DNA from: Streptomyces atriruber
Lineage (GTDB): Bacteria > Actinomycetota > Actinomycetes > Streptomycetales > Streptomycetaceae
Reading direction: 5' to 3'
Assembly: GCF_001418325.1 (NCBI RefSeq)
Contig: NZ_LIPN01000143.1
Coordinates: 1-33,807, forward strand
DNA: 33,807 nucleotides
Shown: piece after piece, positions 7,467-14,596 of the stretch
Layout: every line of letters begins with the position of its first letter
How positions within the stretch are numbered: the first letter of the stretch is position 1
Notes under the pieces: generated by a model
The model's database searches: none
What the model was told of the DNA's origin: nothing
Seen by the model: only the letters and a program-made list of their open reading frames with translations
Position numbers and translations under genes: made by a program

Positions 7467-7904
7467 GTGCTCATGGCGGATGCGCGTGGTGGGCTGGGCG
7501 AGGCTTTCCCGCTCGGGGGGATGACTCTCTATCCCGTGCCTGAGTCGGTGCCTCGGGCGCGGCGGTGGTTTCGGAAGTTCACGGCTTCGTACGACCTGGC
7601 GTGCTCGATCGACGACTGCGTCCTGATGCTCTCAGAGTTGGTGACGAACGCCGTCCTCTACGGCGGGGCCGAGGAGTCCTGGCGAGTGCGTGTCGCCTGG
7701 TTCCGGGAGGGGGAATCCCTACGGGTCGACGTGCACAATCCGGGCTTCCCGGCCGACGTCCGTCTACGTGACCCCCATGCCGACGACGCGCATGGGCGAG
7801 GGCTGCTTCTGGTCGATGAGCTGTCCGACGATTGGAGCGTCGGCCCCAGCCGCTTCGGCGGCACCGTCGTTTCCTTCACGATTGATGCGGCCTGGAAGCC
7901 GTGA
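7467..7904 (+). CDS. RsbW-like ATP-binding protein (HATPase_c_2)
   Basis: This is a small GHKL-type ATPase/serine-kinase domain protein, 145 aa, of the anti-sigma-factor type common in Streptomyces. The N box is visible in CVLMLSELVTNAVLYGG (E, N). The G1-like region is DDAHGRGLLLVDELSDDWSV, followed by GGTVVSFTID. The usual lead-in YPVPESVPRARRWFRKF is present. Targets of such proteins are generally sigma or anti-anti-sigma factors, but the partner here is unknown. AGGGAG (7456-7461) allows starts at GTG 7467 or ATG 7473. It is convergent with the Pif-like NUDIX gene, and a related ATPase-NUDIX pair lies inside the AICE at 14590-15499. Confidence 0.83.
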   Translation: MLMADARGGLGEAFPLGGMTLYPVPESVPRARRWFRKFTASYDLACSIDDCVLMLSELVTNAVLYGGAEESWRVRVAWFREGESLRVDVHNPGFPADVRLRDPHADDAHGRGLLLVDELSDDWSVGPSRFGGTVVSFTIDAAWKP

Positions 7905-7926
7905 TGCGGCACGTGCCTGGCGTGGG

Positions 7927-8358
7927 CTAGACGAGTTTCACGCCGTCGTGGGCGCGGATGGCCGGTGGGGATGCCGCGTCGAGTGCGTCCAGGACGCGGA
8001 TCGCGTAGGCCTCGTCGGTGAGTTCGGTGACTTCTTCGCGGGTGGCCCAGTGGAGGGCTCGGGTCTCGTCGCCGGTCGTGGGCGCGCCGCCGGTGGCCTC
8101 GCAGCGGAAGACCAGGGCGACGACCAGGCCCGTCATGTTCTTGTAGATGCCGGTGAGGGGCGCGGGGAGCGCAATCCTGATGCCGGTCTCTTCGAGGACT
8201 TCGCGGTGCAGGGCTTCGGGGATGGTTTCCTCGGGTTCGAGGATGCCGCCCGGGGGCTCCCAATGGCCGTTGTCGCGGCGCTGGATCAGGAGGGCTCGGC
8301 CGAGGTCGTCGACGATGACTCCGGCGACGCTCACCGAGTGCGGACGGTCAGCGCTCAC
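7927..8358 (-). CDS. NUDIX hydrolase, Pif-like, outside the AICE
   Basis: The protein is 143 aa with a complete Nudix box: GGILEPEETIPEALHREVLE continuing EETG (GX5EX7REUXEEXG), so it should hydrolyse a nucleoside-diphosphate-linked substrate with Mg2+. It is very similar along its whole length to the NUDIX gene 15068-15499 in the AICE: same length, same start context (VS/T-ADRPHSVSVAGVIVDD) and same end (RAHDGVKLV versus RAHDGVELV). In pSAM2 the NUDIX protein Pif gives immunity to incoming copies of the element. This copy lies 406 bp outside attL. It may be a relic of an earlier element or a cellular homologue. GTG 8358 is the start by analogy with the paralogue. Confidence 0.88.
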   Translation of the reverse strand: MSADRPHSVSVAGVIVDDLGRALLIQRRDNGHWEPPGGILEPEETIPEALHREVLEETGIRIALPAPLTGIYKNMTGLVVALVFRCEATGGAPTTGDETRALHWATREEVTELTDEAYAIRVLDALDAASPPAIRAHDGVKLV

Positions 8359-8472
8359 GAAGTCCTCGGCCCTCTTCCGGATCCGAGCGGGTGGCTGGGT
8401 GCCCCGCCGCAGCGACGCACGTGACGCTACCCCGGCATCAAGTCCCGTCGGCGGAAGCGGTCAGACGTCCGA

Positions 8473-8700
8473 TCACCGCGGGTCGCCCGGAATCGTTCGG
8501 ATCCAGGCGCGGAGTTTCCAGCAGGCGATGGGAGGGGCCGTCAGCATGGCAAGGAGCCACAGGCCCACGCTCGCGGGGGAGACCAGGGTGTACTCCCAGC
8601 GTGGTGGGAGCAGGGCGGGGAGCGCGATCAGGATGGTCAGGGTCAGCCATGTGGCCAGGATGGTGAGTACGGCCTTGGAGATGATCACGGCTGTGTGCAT
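8473..8700 (-). CDS. Hypothetical small membrane protein (75 aa)
   Basis: Starting at ATG 8700, the protein has two hydrophobic segments, near residues 5-27 (VIISKAVLTILATWLTLTIL then IALPAL) and 35-58 (VSPASVGLWLLAMLTAPPIA), and a short basic tail. It is probably a two-helix membrane protein of unknown function. An in-frame extension reaches 8763, but its residues are unlike the hydrophobic body and overlap a tRNA-type terminator, so the inner ATG is preferred. It lies upstream of the NUDIX gene on the same strand with a 114-bp gap. Confidence 0.5.
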   Translation of the reverse strand: MHTAVIISKAVLTILATWLTLTILIALPALLPPRWEYTLVSPASVGLWLLAMLTAPPIACWKLRAWIRTIPGDPR

Positions 8701-8730
8701 TGGGCCCCCGGACGTCCGGACAGCAAAAGA

Positions 8731-8753
8731 CCCCCAGGTCGATGACCAGGGGG
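8731..8753 (-). terminator. Displaced tRNA-Gly terminator hairpin left of attL
   Basis: CCCCCAGGTC and GACCAGGGGG pair, with one internal mismatch, around a GAT loop. The hairpin lies directly downstream of the tRNA 3' fragment at attL, in the orientation of the tRNA. A related hairpin lies at 22532-22556. This one is presumably the chromosome's original tRNA-Gly terminator. Confidence 0.7.
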
Positions 8754-8763
8754 CCTGAGACAA

Positions 8764-8808
8764 GAGCGGGTGACGAGAATCGAACTCGCACTCTCAGCTT
8801 GGGAAGCT
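8764..8808. repeat. attL: 45-bp direct repeat of the tRNA-Gly 3' part
   Basis: The repeat is identical to 22565-22609 and diverges immediately after AAGCT, inside the anticodon stem. It contains the T arm, variable region and 3' acceptor strand but no 5' half, so it is a non-functional tRNA fragment. Confidence 0.95.
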
Positions 8809-9353
8809 CGGGTCTTTCAGACAGATTACTGGGCTGAGCTGCGGCGAAGCAGCCAGGCCACTGGCCTGGGCTGGCAGACTACGCCCCGCCATTCCCCGTG
8901 GTTCCCCACACGACCTGGCACATGAATGGCACGCACCCTCATCCTGGCACCGTCCTGGACGGCTGACTCGCCGGAGTGCCTGAGCCGCAACCGACGAAAG
9001 TCAACCACGATGGCGAGTGCGTCGGCCGGCCAGGCGCGCGTGTGCCACCGCTACCAACCACCGGGCCTCAGCCACGCTGCTCGGTAACGTCCGTCAGAGT
9101 GAGCCGTAACGGCGGACGCGTGCTGCCGAGGCCTGGAGCAGTGGCTGCTTCGTCCCGAAGCAACTGGGGTGAGGGCGCTGCCTTGGGCTGGTGTGGCTCT
9201 CACCTGCGCTGACGGTCCATAGACGTTCGCGCTTGTCCGCTGGTGTTCGTCGGCGTTGTCACGCAGTTAAACACTCTTGCTCCGATGGATTCGGTCGCAG
9301 AGTTCTGGCACGTGCGTAGCGAGGCTGGTTGAACGTTGGCTTCACTTTGGGGC
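8809..9353. other. AICE left end: non-coding, candidate recombinase sites
   Basis: No convincing gene is seen. The palindrome CCAGGCCACTGGCCTGG (8853-8869) and the TGGCAC words at 8916, 8927 and 8945 lie close to attL. They are candidate Xis/Int binding sites. From about 9000 to 9353 only short, unsupported frames occur. Confidence 0.45.
8916..8950 (+). promoter_or_regulatory. Candidate integrase arm-type sites, left
   Basis: TGGCAC occurs at 8916-8921, 8927-8932 and 8945-8950. The first two are 11 bp apart, the same spacing as the pair near attR (22475, 22486). Function is inferred from position and repetition only. Confidence 0.35.
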
Positions 9354-9566
9354 ATGGAACCTCAGTGGTTGGGCCCGTGGGCGGAAGACCACCATCGCAT
9401 AGACACAGCATCGGCGCGGGGCGCGTGTTCCTGGGCTGCGCCGTGCCGTGCGCCTGCAATGTGGAGCGTTCGCGTCGTGGACACTGGCGGCGAGAGCTGG
9501 TGGGCTGTCTGCGCGGAGCACGCTGCCTCTTCTTCGGTGCTGTCTTCCGGCTTGCCGACTGAGTAG
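9354..9566 (+). CDS. Putative small zinc-ribbon-like protein (70 aa)
   Basis: The frame has a pattern seen in small actinobacterial zinc-binding proteins: CSWAAPCRAPAMWSVRVVD (paired Cys, then PA-x-WSV), followed by ESWWAVCAEHAASSS, which supplies a C-x-x-H pair. The Cys and His could form one metal site near residues 30-60. ATG 9354 is preceded by TTTGGGGC, a weak ribosome binding site. It lies in the AICE cargo region, about 270 bp before the trypco1-like gene on the same strand. No function is assigned. The GC-rich frame could be fortuitous, so confidence is limited. Confidence 0.4.
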   Translation: MEPQWLGPWAEDHHRIDTASARGACSWAAPCRAPAMWSVRVVDTGGESWWAVCAEHAASSSVLSSGLPTE

Positions 9567-9832
9567 CACACGGCTCCGGAGGGGCCTTGTCTCTCCAGAG
9601 TTCCGCCTGGTCAACTGCCTGATCCTGGGTCCCCGCAACGGACTCGTCCGCGAGTAGTCCACACCGAATGCAGAGCGTCACTGCCGAGCACATCCGAAAC
9701 AACTGAGCACACTAAGAAGCGCAACCCAGCGCACCGGGTCTCACAGGTCATCTAAAACGCCAAACGCCCCCACTTGAGCGTGACTTACGGGATCATGAGT
9801 CAGTAGTCATCAGCCTTGAGTTGGGGGGATCT

Positions 9833-10171
9833 GTGTACAAAGAGGTCGAGTCTGCCGACGGAAAGTCCTTCTTCCTGGTCGAAGTCATACCGCTGGCAGT
9901 CGAGAACTTTGATCAGTCGAAGCTGCTCAGAGGCGCTGGGAGGTCGGCTCAGCAGGCGCTCAGTGGGCTGCGGGACGTGGGTGAGGCGATCGTTCAAACC
10001 TGCGAAGACGTATCCGCAGCTATCCGTGATCGGTTCGGGGACTCGCCACCAAGCGAGTTGGAAGTCCGCTTTGGGGTATCTCTCTCGGGAGAGGCGGGCG
10101 TGCCGCTGGTGGGGAAGGTCAAGGCTGACTCAACCTTCGAGGTCCGAGCCAGATGGACGCCGTCGACGTAG
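9833..10171 (+). CDS. CU044_2847-like protein (trypsin-co-occurring domain 1)
   Basis: The protein is 112 aa. An N-terminal beta region is followed by a helical middle (QQALSGLRDVGEAIVQTCED) and then the signature region PSELEVRFGVSLSGEAGVPL and STFEVRARWT. This resembles the trypco1/CU044_2847 family, small proteins found beside trypsin-like or other proteases and NTPases in predicted conflict systems. GTG 9833 follows GGGGGGAT. A longer TTG start at 9821 is possible. It lies 120 bp upstream of the AAA ATPase and subtilase genes on the same strand, and this association fits the name of the domain. It could sense, recruit or modulate the protease; that role is inference. Confidence 0.72.
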   Translation: MYKEVESADGKSFFLVEVIPLAVENFDQSKLLRGAGRSAQQALSGLRDVGEAIVQTCEDVSAAIRDRFGDSPPSELEVRFGVSLSGEAGVPLVGKVKADSTFEVRARWTPST

Positions 10172-10259
10172 AGGTTACGGGTCAACACATCCAGACCTGC
10201 GGTGGTAAACCTAGCCTCATCGAGTGACATTCGTGAACCACTAGGGGCATCCCCCCTGG

Positions 10260-10291
10260 TTGACAGCGTGCCCTCTTGGTAACCTCGCGGC
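10260..10291 (+). promoter_or_regulatory. Candidate leaderless promoter of the ATPase-subtilase operon
   Basis: TTGACA (10260-10265) and TAACCT (10280-10285, a TANNNT -10 type) precede ATG 10292. The -10 ends six bases before the ATG and no ribosome binding site is present, which suggests a leaderless transcript. The 14-bp spacer is shorter than ideal, so the -35 is less certain. Confidence 0.4.
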
Positions 10292-11491
10292 ATGAGTGCG
10301 TCAGCGGGGCAGGATAAGGCAGGTCTCAGTCCGACTGAGAGGGCACTGCTAGAGGTGATGGATGCTGGCCTCAGAGCGGATACGCAGGCCGTTCGTGAGC
10401 AGTGCCGGCGTCTCATGCGGCGTCCGCCTGAGGACGCTAACCACGCTGTGACCCTACGTGCCGAGCTGAGGGCTCTGCTCACAGCGTCACAAGCGCAGAA
10501 CCCGCTCCGCGGTGTCGACGTAGCGCAAAGTGCTAGGGCAGTCGTTCCGGAGACGACAAATCTGCCAAGAGACCCTGAGACTAACCAAGTTCTGCTGCGT
10601 GTGGCGGAAACCACCGGGAGTCATGGCCCAGTGTTGGACGACGCCACGCGAGAGCGGGTGGATGCGCTCATTGCAGAACGTCCCGTGCGTGAGGCGTTGG
10701 TGGATGTTGGGCTTCAGCCTTCACGGAGCGTCCTTCTTAGTGGGCCGCCTGGCGTTGGCAAGACTCTCACCGCAGCTCATATCGCTAGCCAGATGAAGCA
10801 GACGTTGTTGGTTGTCGACTTGGCTTCGGTGATGTCCAGCTATCTAGGACGCACCGGGCGAAACCTTCGATCCATCCTTGATTTCGCTACGCAGAATGAA
10901 TGCGTCCTTTTTATTGATGAATTTGATGCTCTGGCGAAGCGTCGCGAAGATGATTCAGATGTCGGTGAACTCAAGAGGTTGGTCAATGTTCTGTTGCTGG
11001 AACTTGACCGCTGGCCAGCTGGTAGTTTTCTGATTGCTGCCACGAATCATAAAGAACTCTTGGATTCTGCAATCTCCCGGCGGTTCGACGTCCTGATAGA
11101 GCTCCCTCTTCCGGCGATCGGCGAAAGAAAGCTTCTCATCTCATCTCTTCCTGCAATTATTTCCACCGCGGTATCTGACGATACGTGTGGCCTCATGGCA
11201 CTAGCAACGGACGGTTTTTCGCATTCAGACATTGTGCGTTTGTGTAACGGCACCGCCAGGGAATCAATTGTGCGAAACGGTGACCTGTCTTCACTCGAAG
11301 AGGATCTTGTGCGCCTAGCTGTTCCAAAACTACGTGCATTGGCTGGTGAGGACGCAAAAATCCGAGAAAAGGTAGCGGTCGCAGCTAGCGTGCATCTAGG
11401 GCTCTCGAATCGGAAAATCGCCAACATTCTTGGTGTAAGCCATCCGACCGTCAGCAGGGTGATCTCGACATTCCGGGAGCGCGAACAGTAG
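10292..11491 (+). CDS. AAA+ ATPase with C-terminal HTH, IetA-like
   Basis: The protein is 399 aa. A helical N-terminal region (1-130) precedes an AAA+ core: Walker A GPPGVGKT (151-158), Walker B CVLFIDEFD (204-212), sensor 1 IAATNH (248-253), an SRRFD arginine-finger-type element (262-266) and a lid domain with GFSHSDIVRLC (308-318). It is closest to FtsH/Vps4-type classic AAA proteins without a protease domain. Residues about 367-392 (SVHLGLSNRKIANILGVSHP, TVSRVIS) form a convincing helix-turn-helix. The subtilase gene follows with a 69-bp gap, the arrangement described for the IetAS antiphage system. The ATPase probably loads or activates the protease. DNA binding by the HTH is inferred. 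Codon use is AT-richer than in the AICE backbone. Confidence 0.85.
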   Translation: MSASAGQDKAGLSPTERALLEVMDAGLRADTQAVREQCRRLMRRPPEDANHAVTLRAELRALLTASQAQNPLRGVDVAQSARAVVPETTNLPRDPETNQVLLRVAETTGSHGPVLDDATRERVDALIAERPVREALVDVGLQPSRSVLLSGPPGVGKTLTAAHIASQMKQTLLVVDLASVMSSYLGRTGRNLRSILDFATQNECVLFIDEFDALAKRREDDSDVGELKRLVNVLLLELDRWPAGSFLIAATNHKELLDSAISRRFDVLIELPLPAIGERKLLISSLPAIISTAVSDDTCGLMALATDGFSHSDIVRLCNGTARESIVRNGDLSSLEEDLVRLAVPKLRALAGEDAKIREKVAVAASVHLGLSNRKIANILGVSHPTVSRVISTFREREQ

Positions 11492-11560
11492 TACGTTTCC
11501 ACTATTGGGGGGGAAATGAGTACAGGGTCTGGCGGACGCATCCTCGTAGGAGGAGAGCAC

Positions 11561-13849
11561 ATGTCGGAAATGATTGACAGGGCAGGTGGAGGAGGAAGTA
11601 AGTACCACCCGTACACCCTGGAGGACTCACAGAGAATACTCGGTCCGCAGGTGCAAGTGTTACGAAACGCTGCTCGCAGTTTGGACGGCAGTCTACGTGC
11701 GGACCATGTAGTTTTTGAGGTCAAGCTGCTGCCGAATTATCTGGCGAACAGCTACTTCCCCGACAGGTTGGTCAAGCTACTTGGTCTTACTGCTCTGGGG
11801 TCTCGCCCCGCAACGGGCGATTTAATACTCCGCAGCACAACGGAATTTGATGTACCAACTAAATCCTTAATCGTGGCGGGCGGCAATGACAGCCTTGAGC
11901 AGCTGACGCATATTCTCTCAGGGAATTCTCTCAGTCGCCGGGAAAAGGGAGCTGCGGAAGATCTGAGGAGGTTCTCCGATATACACCTGCCGAGGGTTGC
12001 TGAGGTCGTGCGAGGTTCGACCGGTGCCGCTACGGAACCCGTCGGGGGGCGGGAGCCGTTCGAAGCAGTTCTGCATCCCGATCCTGATCTTCCTGGAATT
12101 TCAAGGCGACCTCTGTCGGGTGAAGTGTTTGAAAAATTCGAACGATATATTCGGAGCCTGGGGGGTGAGGTTGTCAGTGATAGGCGCGATGTCGTGGGTG
12201 GACTAACGTTCGTTCCGGTGCTTCTCCCTTCAAATAAGGCGAAGGCGGCTGCAGCTTTTAATCCATTACGCTCGATACGGAAAATGCCGCGCATTCGCCC
12301 TGTGCCAGCGATTCCACTTCGGTCGGCTCCCGGTGTTTCTAAGCCTGCGCCACCGCCTGCTCGGGCTGACGCTCCTGAGGTGCTCATCTTTGATGCTGGC
12401 GTGGAAGTTAACGGTGACTTCTTCGCAGGTTCGGTTAACCAAGTGGACCTGAGTGGAAGGCCAGGTTTTCCTGGCTCCATAGAACACGGTAGTGCTGTAA
12501 CGGGCGCCGTGCTATACGGGAGTGTCGAGGCAGGAAGTAGCCTCCAGTCTCCGCAGGTACGAGCTACTCACTTCCGCTGCATCCCAGGGCATGACACTGA
12601 TGGGGCTGAGCTTTACTGGCTTCTGGATCAAATCCAAAAGCAGGTGGCAGACAGTGATGCAATGATAGTTAATCTCAGCCTTGGACCAGAGGTTCCAGTG
12701 GACGATGGCGAACCGCATCGTTGGACGGCTGTGTTGGATGCGCTTGCCTACGAAAGGGACATCCTCTTTGTTGTTGCTGTAGGGAACAACGGAGAGGAAG
12801 ACGGGGCAGGCGAAAACCGAGTCCAAGTGCCCGCCGATATGGCAAATGGGCTCAGTGTCGGAGCTTGTGACCGACCGCATCCGGAACTGATGTGGTCGAG
12901 GCCGTCGTACAGTGCGATTGGTCCTGGCCGCCCGGGGGCGACGGTTCAGCCGGCAGTGCTGGCCTTCGGTGGGGATTCTGATCTCCCCTTTGCGCGATTG
13001 ATGGGTGACGGGCGGCTCTCGTACGACTGGGGCACTAGCTATGCCGCACCCTTGGCGGCACATGGTTTGGCTAAGCTCAGTACTCAGTTAGGTGACCGGG
13101 CAAGTGCCTCTGCCCTGCGGTCTTTCGCAATTCATTTCGCGGAGCCCCATGCTGATTCAGGTCATATTCTTGAATCGGGATATGGGAGACTTCCCGTCGA
13201 CTTCTCCGATGCGCTTCTCTGCTCTGATCGCCAGGTGACTGTCCTCTATCAATCCTCGATTGAGCGAGAGCAGATACTGGGTTTTACGTTGCCAGTTCCC
13301 GGAGGAATAGACAGGGGAAAGGTGAAGGTGAAGTGGACGCTTTCCTACGCTTCATCTACGGATCCCACGGAGGCTGTAGAGTACACCGAGTCTGGCCTGG
13401 AATTTACTCTGCGCCCTCACTCCGAGGTGTACGGTTTTAGAGATCCTGAAAAGTCCAGTCGAATTATCAAGGTCAATATCCGAGAAGAAGCCGATCGCGT
13501 TGCCGACCTGCTTGAAGAAGGTTGGAAAATGAGTCAGCAGCCAGTTTCTCGCTCCCAGAAGGTGGGCCCAAAGGCGTCGGAGTCCAATCGTCGCCGAGGG
13601 GGAAAATGGGAAACTGTAATGCAGGGGCAGGATTGCCTGATGGCGTCAAGCCTCCACCTGCCGAGACTCGACATCGAGTTTCTTACCCGTGAAGGGGGGG
13701 TGCTCACTAGAGATTCCCCTCCCGTTGAGTTCTCGCTAGTAGTAACCGTTGAGTCGCTGTCTGGGCTACCGGTCTACGATCTGGCAAAAGTGGATTTCCC
13801 TGTGCTTTCAGAATTGCCAGTTCCCGTTCCGCTGCGACTTCGGACATAG
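11561..13849 (+). CDS. Cytoplasmic S8 subtilase, IetS-like effector
   Basis: The protein is 762 aa. A large non-protease N-terminal region (1-270) precedes a subtilisin domain with all active-site residues: Asp278 in LIFDAGV, His309 in EHGSAVTGAV, oxyanion Asn409 in VAVGNNGE and Ser493 in GTSYAAP. A beta-rich C-terminal region (about 530-762) follows. There is no signal peptide, so it acts in the cytoplasm, unlike typical secreted subtilases. This fits a protease effector controlled by the AAA ATPase encoded upstream. ATG 11561 is preferred because AGGAGGAGAG (11548-11557) precedes it; an ATG at 11516 would add 15 residues. Five in-frame TTA codons (11660, 11822, 11867, 12266, 13088) suggest dependence on the bldA tRNA. 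The target protein is unknown. Confidence 0.88.
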   Translation: MSEMIDRAGGGGSKYHPYTLEDSQRILGPQVQVLRNAARSLDGSLRADHVVFEVKLLPNYLANSYFPDRLVKLLGLTALGSRPATGDLILRSTTEFDVPTKSLIVAGGNDSLEQLTHILSGNSLSRREKGAAEDLRRFSDIHLPRVAEVVRGSTGAATEPVGGREPFEAVLHPDPDLPGISRRPLSGEVFEKFERYIRSLGGEVVSDRRDVVGGLTFVPVLLPSNKAKAAAAFNPLRSIRKMPRIRPVPAIPLRSAPGVSKPAPPPARADAPEVLIFDAGVEVNGDFFAGSVNQVDLSGRPGFPGSIEHGSAVTGAVLYGSVEAGSSLQSPQVRATHFRCIPGHDTDGAELYWLLDQIQKQVADSDAMIVNLSLGPEVPVDDGEPHRWTAVLDALAYERDILFVVAVGNNGEEDGAGENRVQVPADMANGLSVGACDRPHPELMWSRPSYSAIGPGRPGATVQPAVLAFGGDSDLPFARLMGDGRLSYDWGTSYAAPLAAHGLAKLSTQLGDRASASALRSFAIHFAEPHADSGHILESGYGRLPVDFSDALLCSDRQVTVLYQSSIEREQILGFTLPVPGGIDRGKVKVKWTLSYASSTDPTEAVEYTESGLEFTLRPHSEVYGFRDPEKSSRIIKVNIREEADRVADLLEEGWKMSQQPVSRSQKVGPKASESNRRRGGKWETVMQGQDCLMASSLHLPRLDIEFLTREGGVLTRDSPPVEFSLVVTVESLSGLPVYDLAKVDFPVLSELPVPVPLRLRT

Positions 13850-13878
13850 GTTGGTGGAGCGGCTTTGGGCGGGAGCTG

Positions 13879-13989
13879 CCATGGGGTGAGTGATCATGGC
13901 CCCTTAAGCTTCCGGCGAGTCGGGCAGTCTGTGGACCTGCCCGTTAAAGCACGACGTTGGGGCCATGATCTTCGAGGCTCGCCCCATGG
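13879..13989. repeat. Nested inverted repeat after the subtilase gene
   Basis: Outer arms CCATGGGGTGAG and CTCGCCCCATGG (13879-13890, 13978-13989) pair with one G-T wobble. Middle arms GATCATGGCCCC and GGGGCCATGATC (13892-13903, 13959-13970) pair perfectly. An inner hairpin CGGGCAG/CTGCCCG (13921-13943) sits in the loop. It could be a terminator, a structured RNA or a small mobile-element end pair. Confidence 0.7.
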
Positions 13990-14117
13990 TGGCTGCCTAA
14001 AGCCGTGGAGCCGACCGCCCCAGCCACGATGTACCCTTTCTCTCAGAGTTCAGTTGGCTGCCAGCTCTTGTCGCGCGGCCCGGTGGACCGGGCTGCAGCG
14101 GGGCGGAGACAGGAGCG

Positions 14118-14139
14118 GCGGCCCGGGGAGCCGGGCCGC
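14118..14139. terminator. GC-rich hairpin between convergent genes
   Basis: GCGGCCCG (14118-14125) and CGGGCCGC (14132-14139) pair around a 6-base loop, between the subtilase gene and the convergent minus-strand gene ending at 14189. It is probably a bidirectional terminator. No T-run follows, as is usual in Streptomyces. Confidence 0.5.
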
Positions 14140-14188
14140 GCGCGGTGAGCGGAGCGAGCCGTCTTGAACCAGTAGAGAAAGTTGTAAC

Positions 14189-14596
14189 TCAGTCGGATCC
14201 GTAGGGCTTGGAGTCCAAGTGGGCTCCGCATGAGCTGAGTTCAGACTTCTTCTGGTGACCCGCGAGGGGCAGGAAGAGCACCGGGCGGATCGTCCACGTC
14301 ACGCGCATGCCTGCGTAGGTCACTGAAAGCGTGCGGGGTTCGGCGTCAAGGAGTGCTCGTCTGGTGTCGATGCGGCTCTCGTAGAGCCAGTCCCACGTAT
14401 CTGTGGGGGCGTTCGGGGCGAGCTCCTTCGTGATGACGTGGAGTGCTGTGGGGAGCCAGCCGTCCGCCTGGGCTGCCGAGTAGGCGCCGAAGGCTGTCGT
14501 CACCGTCGGGTGGTCCGGGCTCGTGAGGTCCTCCGCCCAGCACTCGCACCAGAAGCCGCGGTAGAGGTCGGCGGCGCTCAAGTCGGTGTTCAGCAT
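14189..14596 (-). CDS. Hypothetical AICE protein coupled to ATP-binding protein
   Basis: The protein is 135 aa and soluble, with no membrane segment. Visible features are an acidic, aromatic N-terminal half (ADLYRGFWCECWAEDLTSPD), helix-like ADGWLPTALHVITKELAP, strand-like RTLSVTYAGMRVTWTIRPVL and a polar tail. I do not recognise a family. The start ATG 14596 overlaps the end of the upstream ATP-binding gene by 7 bp, so the two are translationally coupled and probably function together. Homologues next to RsbW-like genes would support a regulatory role; that is inference. The C-terminal tail could be foreign sequence at the cargo junction. Confidence 0.6.
   Translation of the reverse strand: MLNTDLSAADLYRGFWCECWAEDLTSPDHPTVTTAFGAYSAAQADGWLPTALHVITKELAPNAPTDTWDWLYESRIDTRRALLDAEPRTLSVTYAGMRVTWTIRPVLFLPLAGHQKKSELSSCGAHLDSKPYGSD

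Noticed and set aside
8764..8835. A second functional tRNA-Gly at attL
   Set aside because: Only the 3' part is present; the sequence after AAGCT cannot form the anticodon, D-arm or acceptor partners.
9259..9702. Minus-strand 147-aa frame in the AICE left part
   Set aside because: It has no domain, no ribosome binding site and Arg/Pro/Thr-rich shadow composition; the plus-strand 70-aa frame has a better Cys/His pattern.
11516..11560. Use of ATG 11516 as the subtilase start
   Set aside because: The G-run sits only two to three bases from that ATG, whereas AGGAGGAGAG is ideally spaced for ATG 11561.
10292..13849. Lon- or FtsH-like protease split into two genes
   Set aside because: The ATPase has no zinc-protease or Ser-Lys domain, and the second protein is a full subtilase with its own large N-terminal region, so this is a two-protein system, not a split gene.
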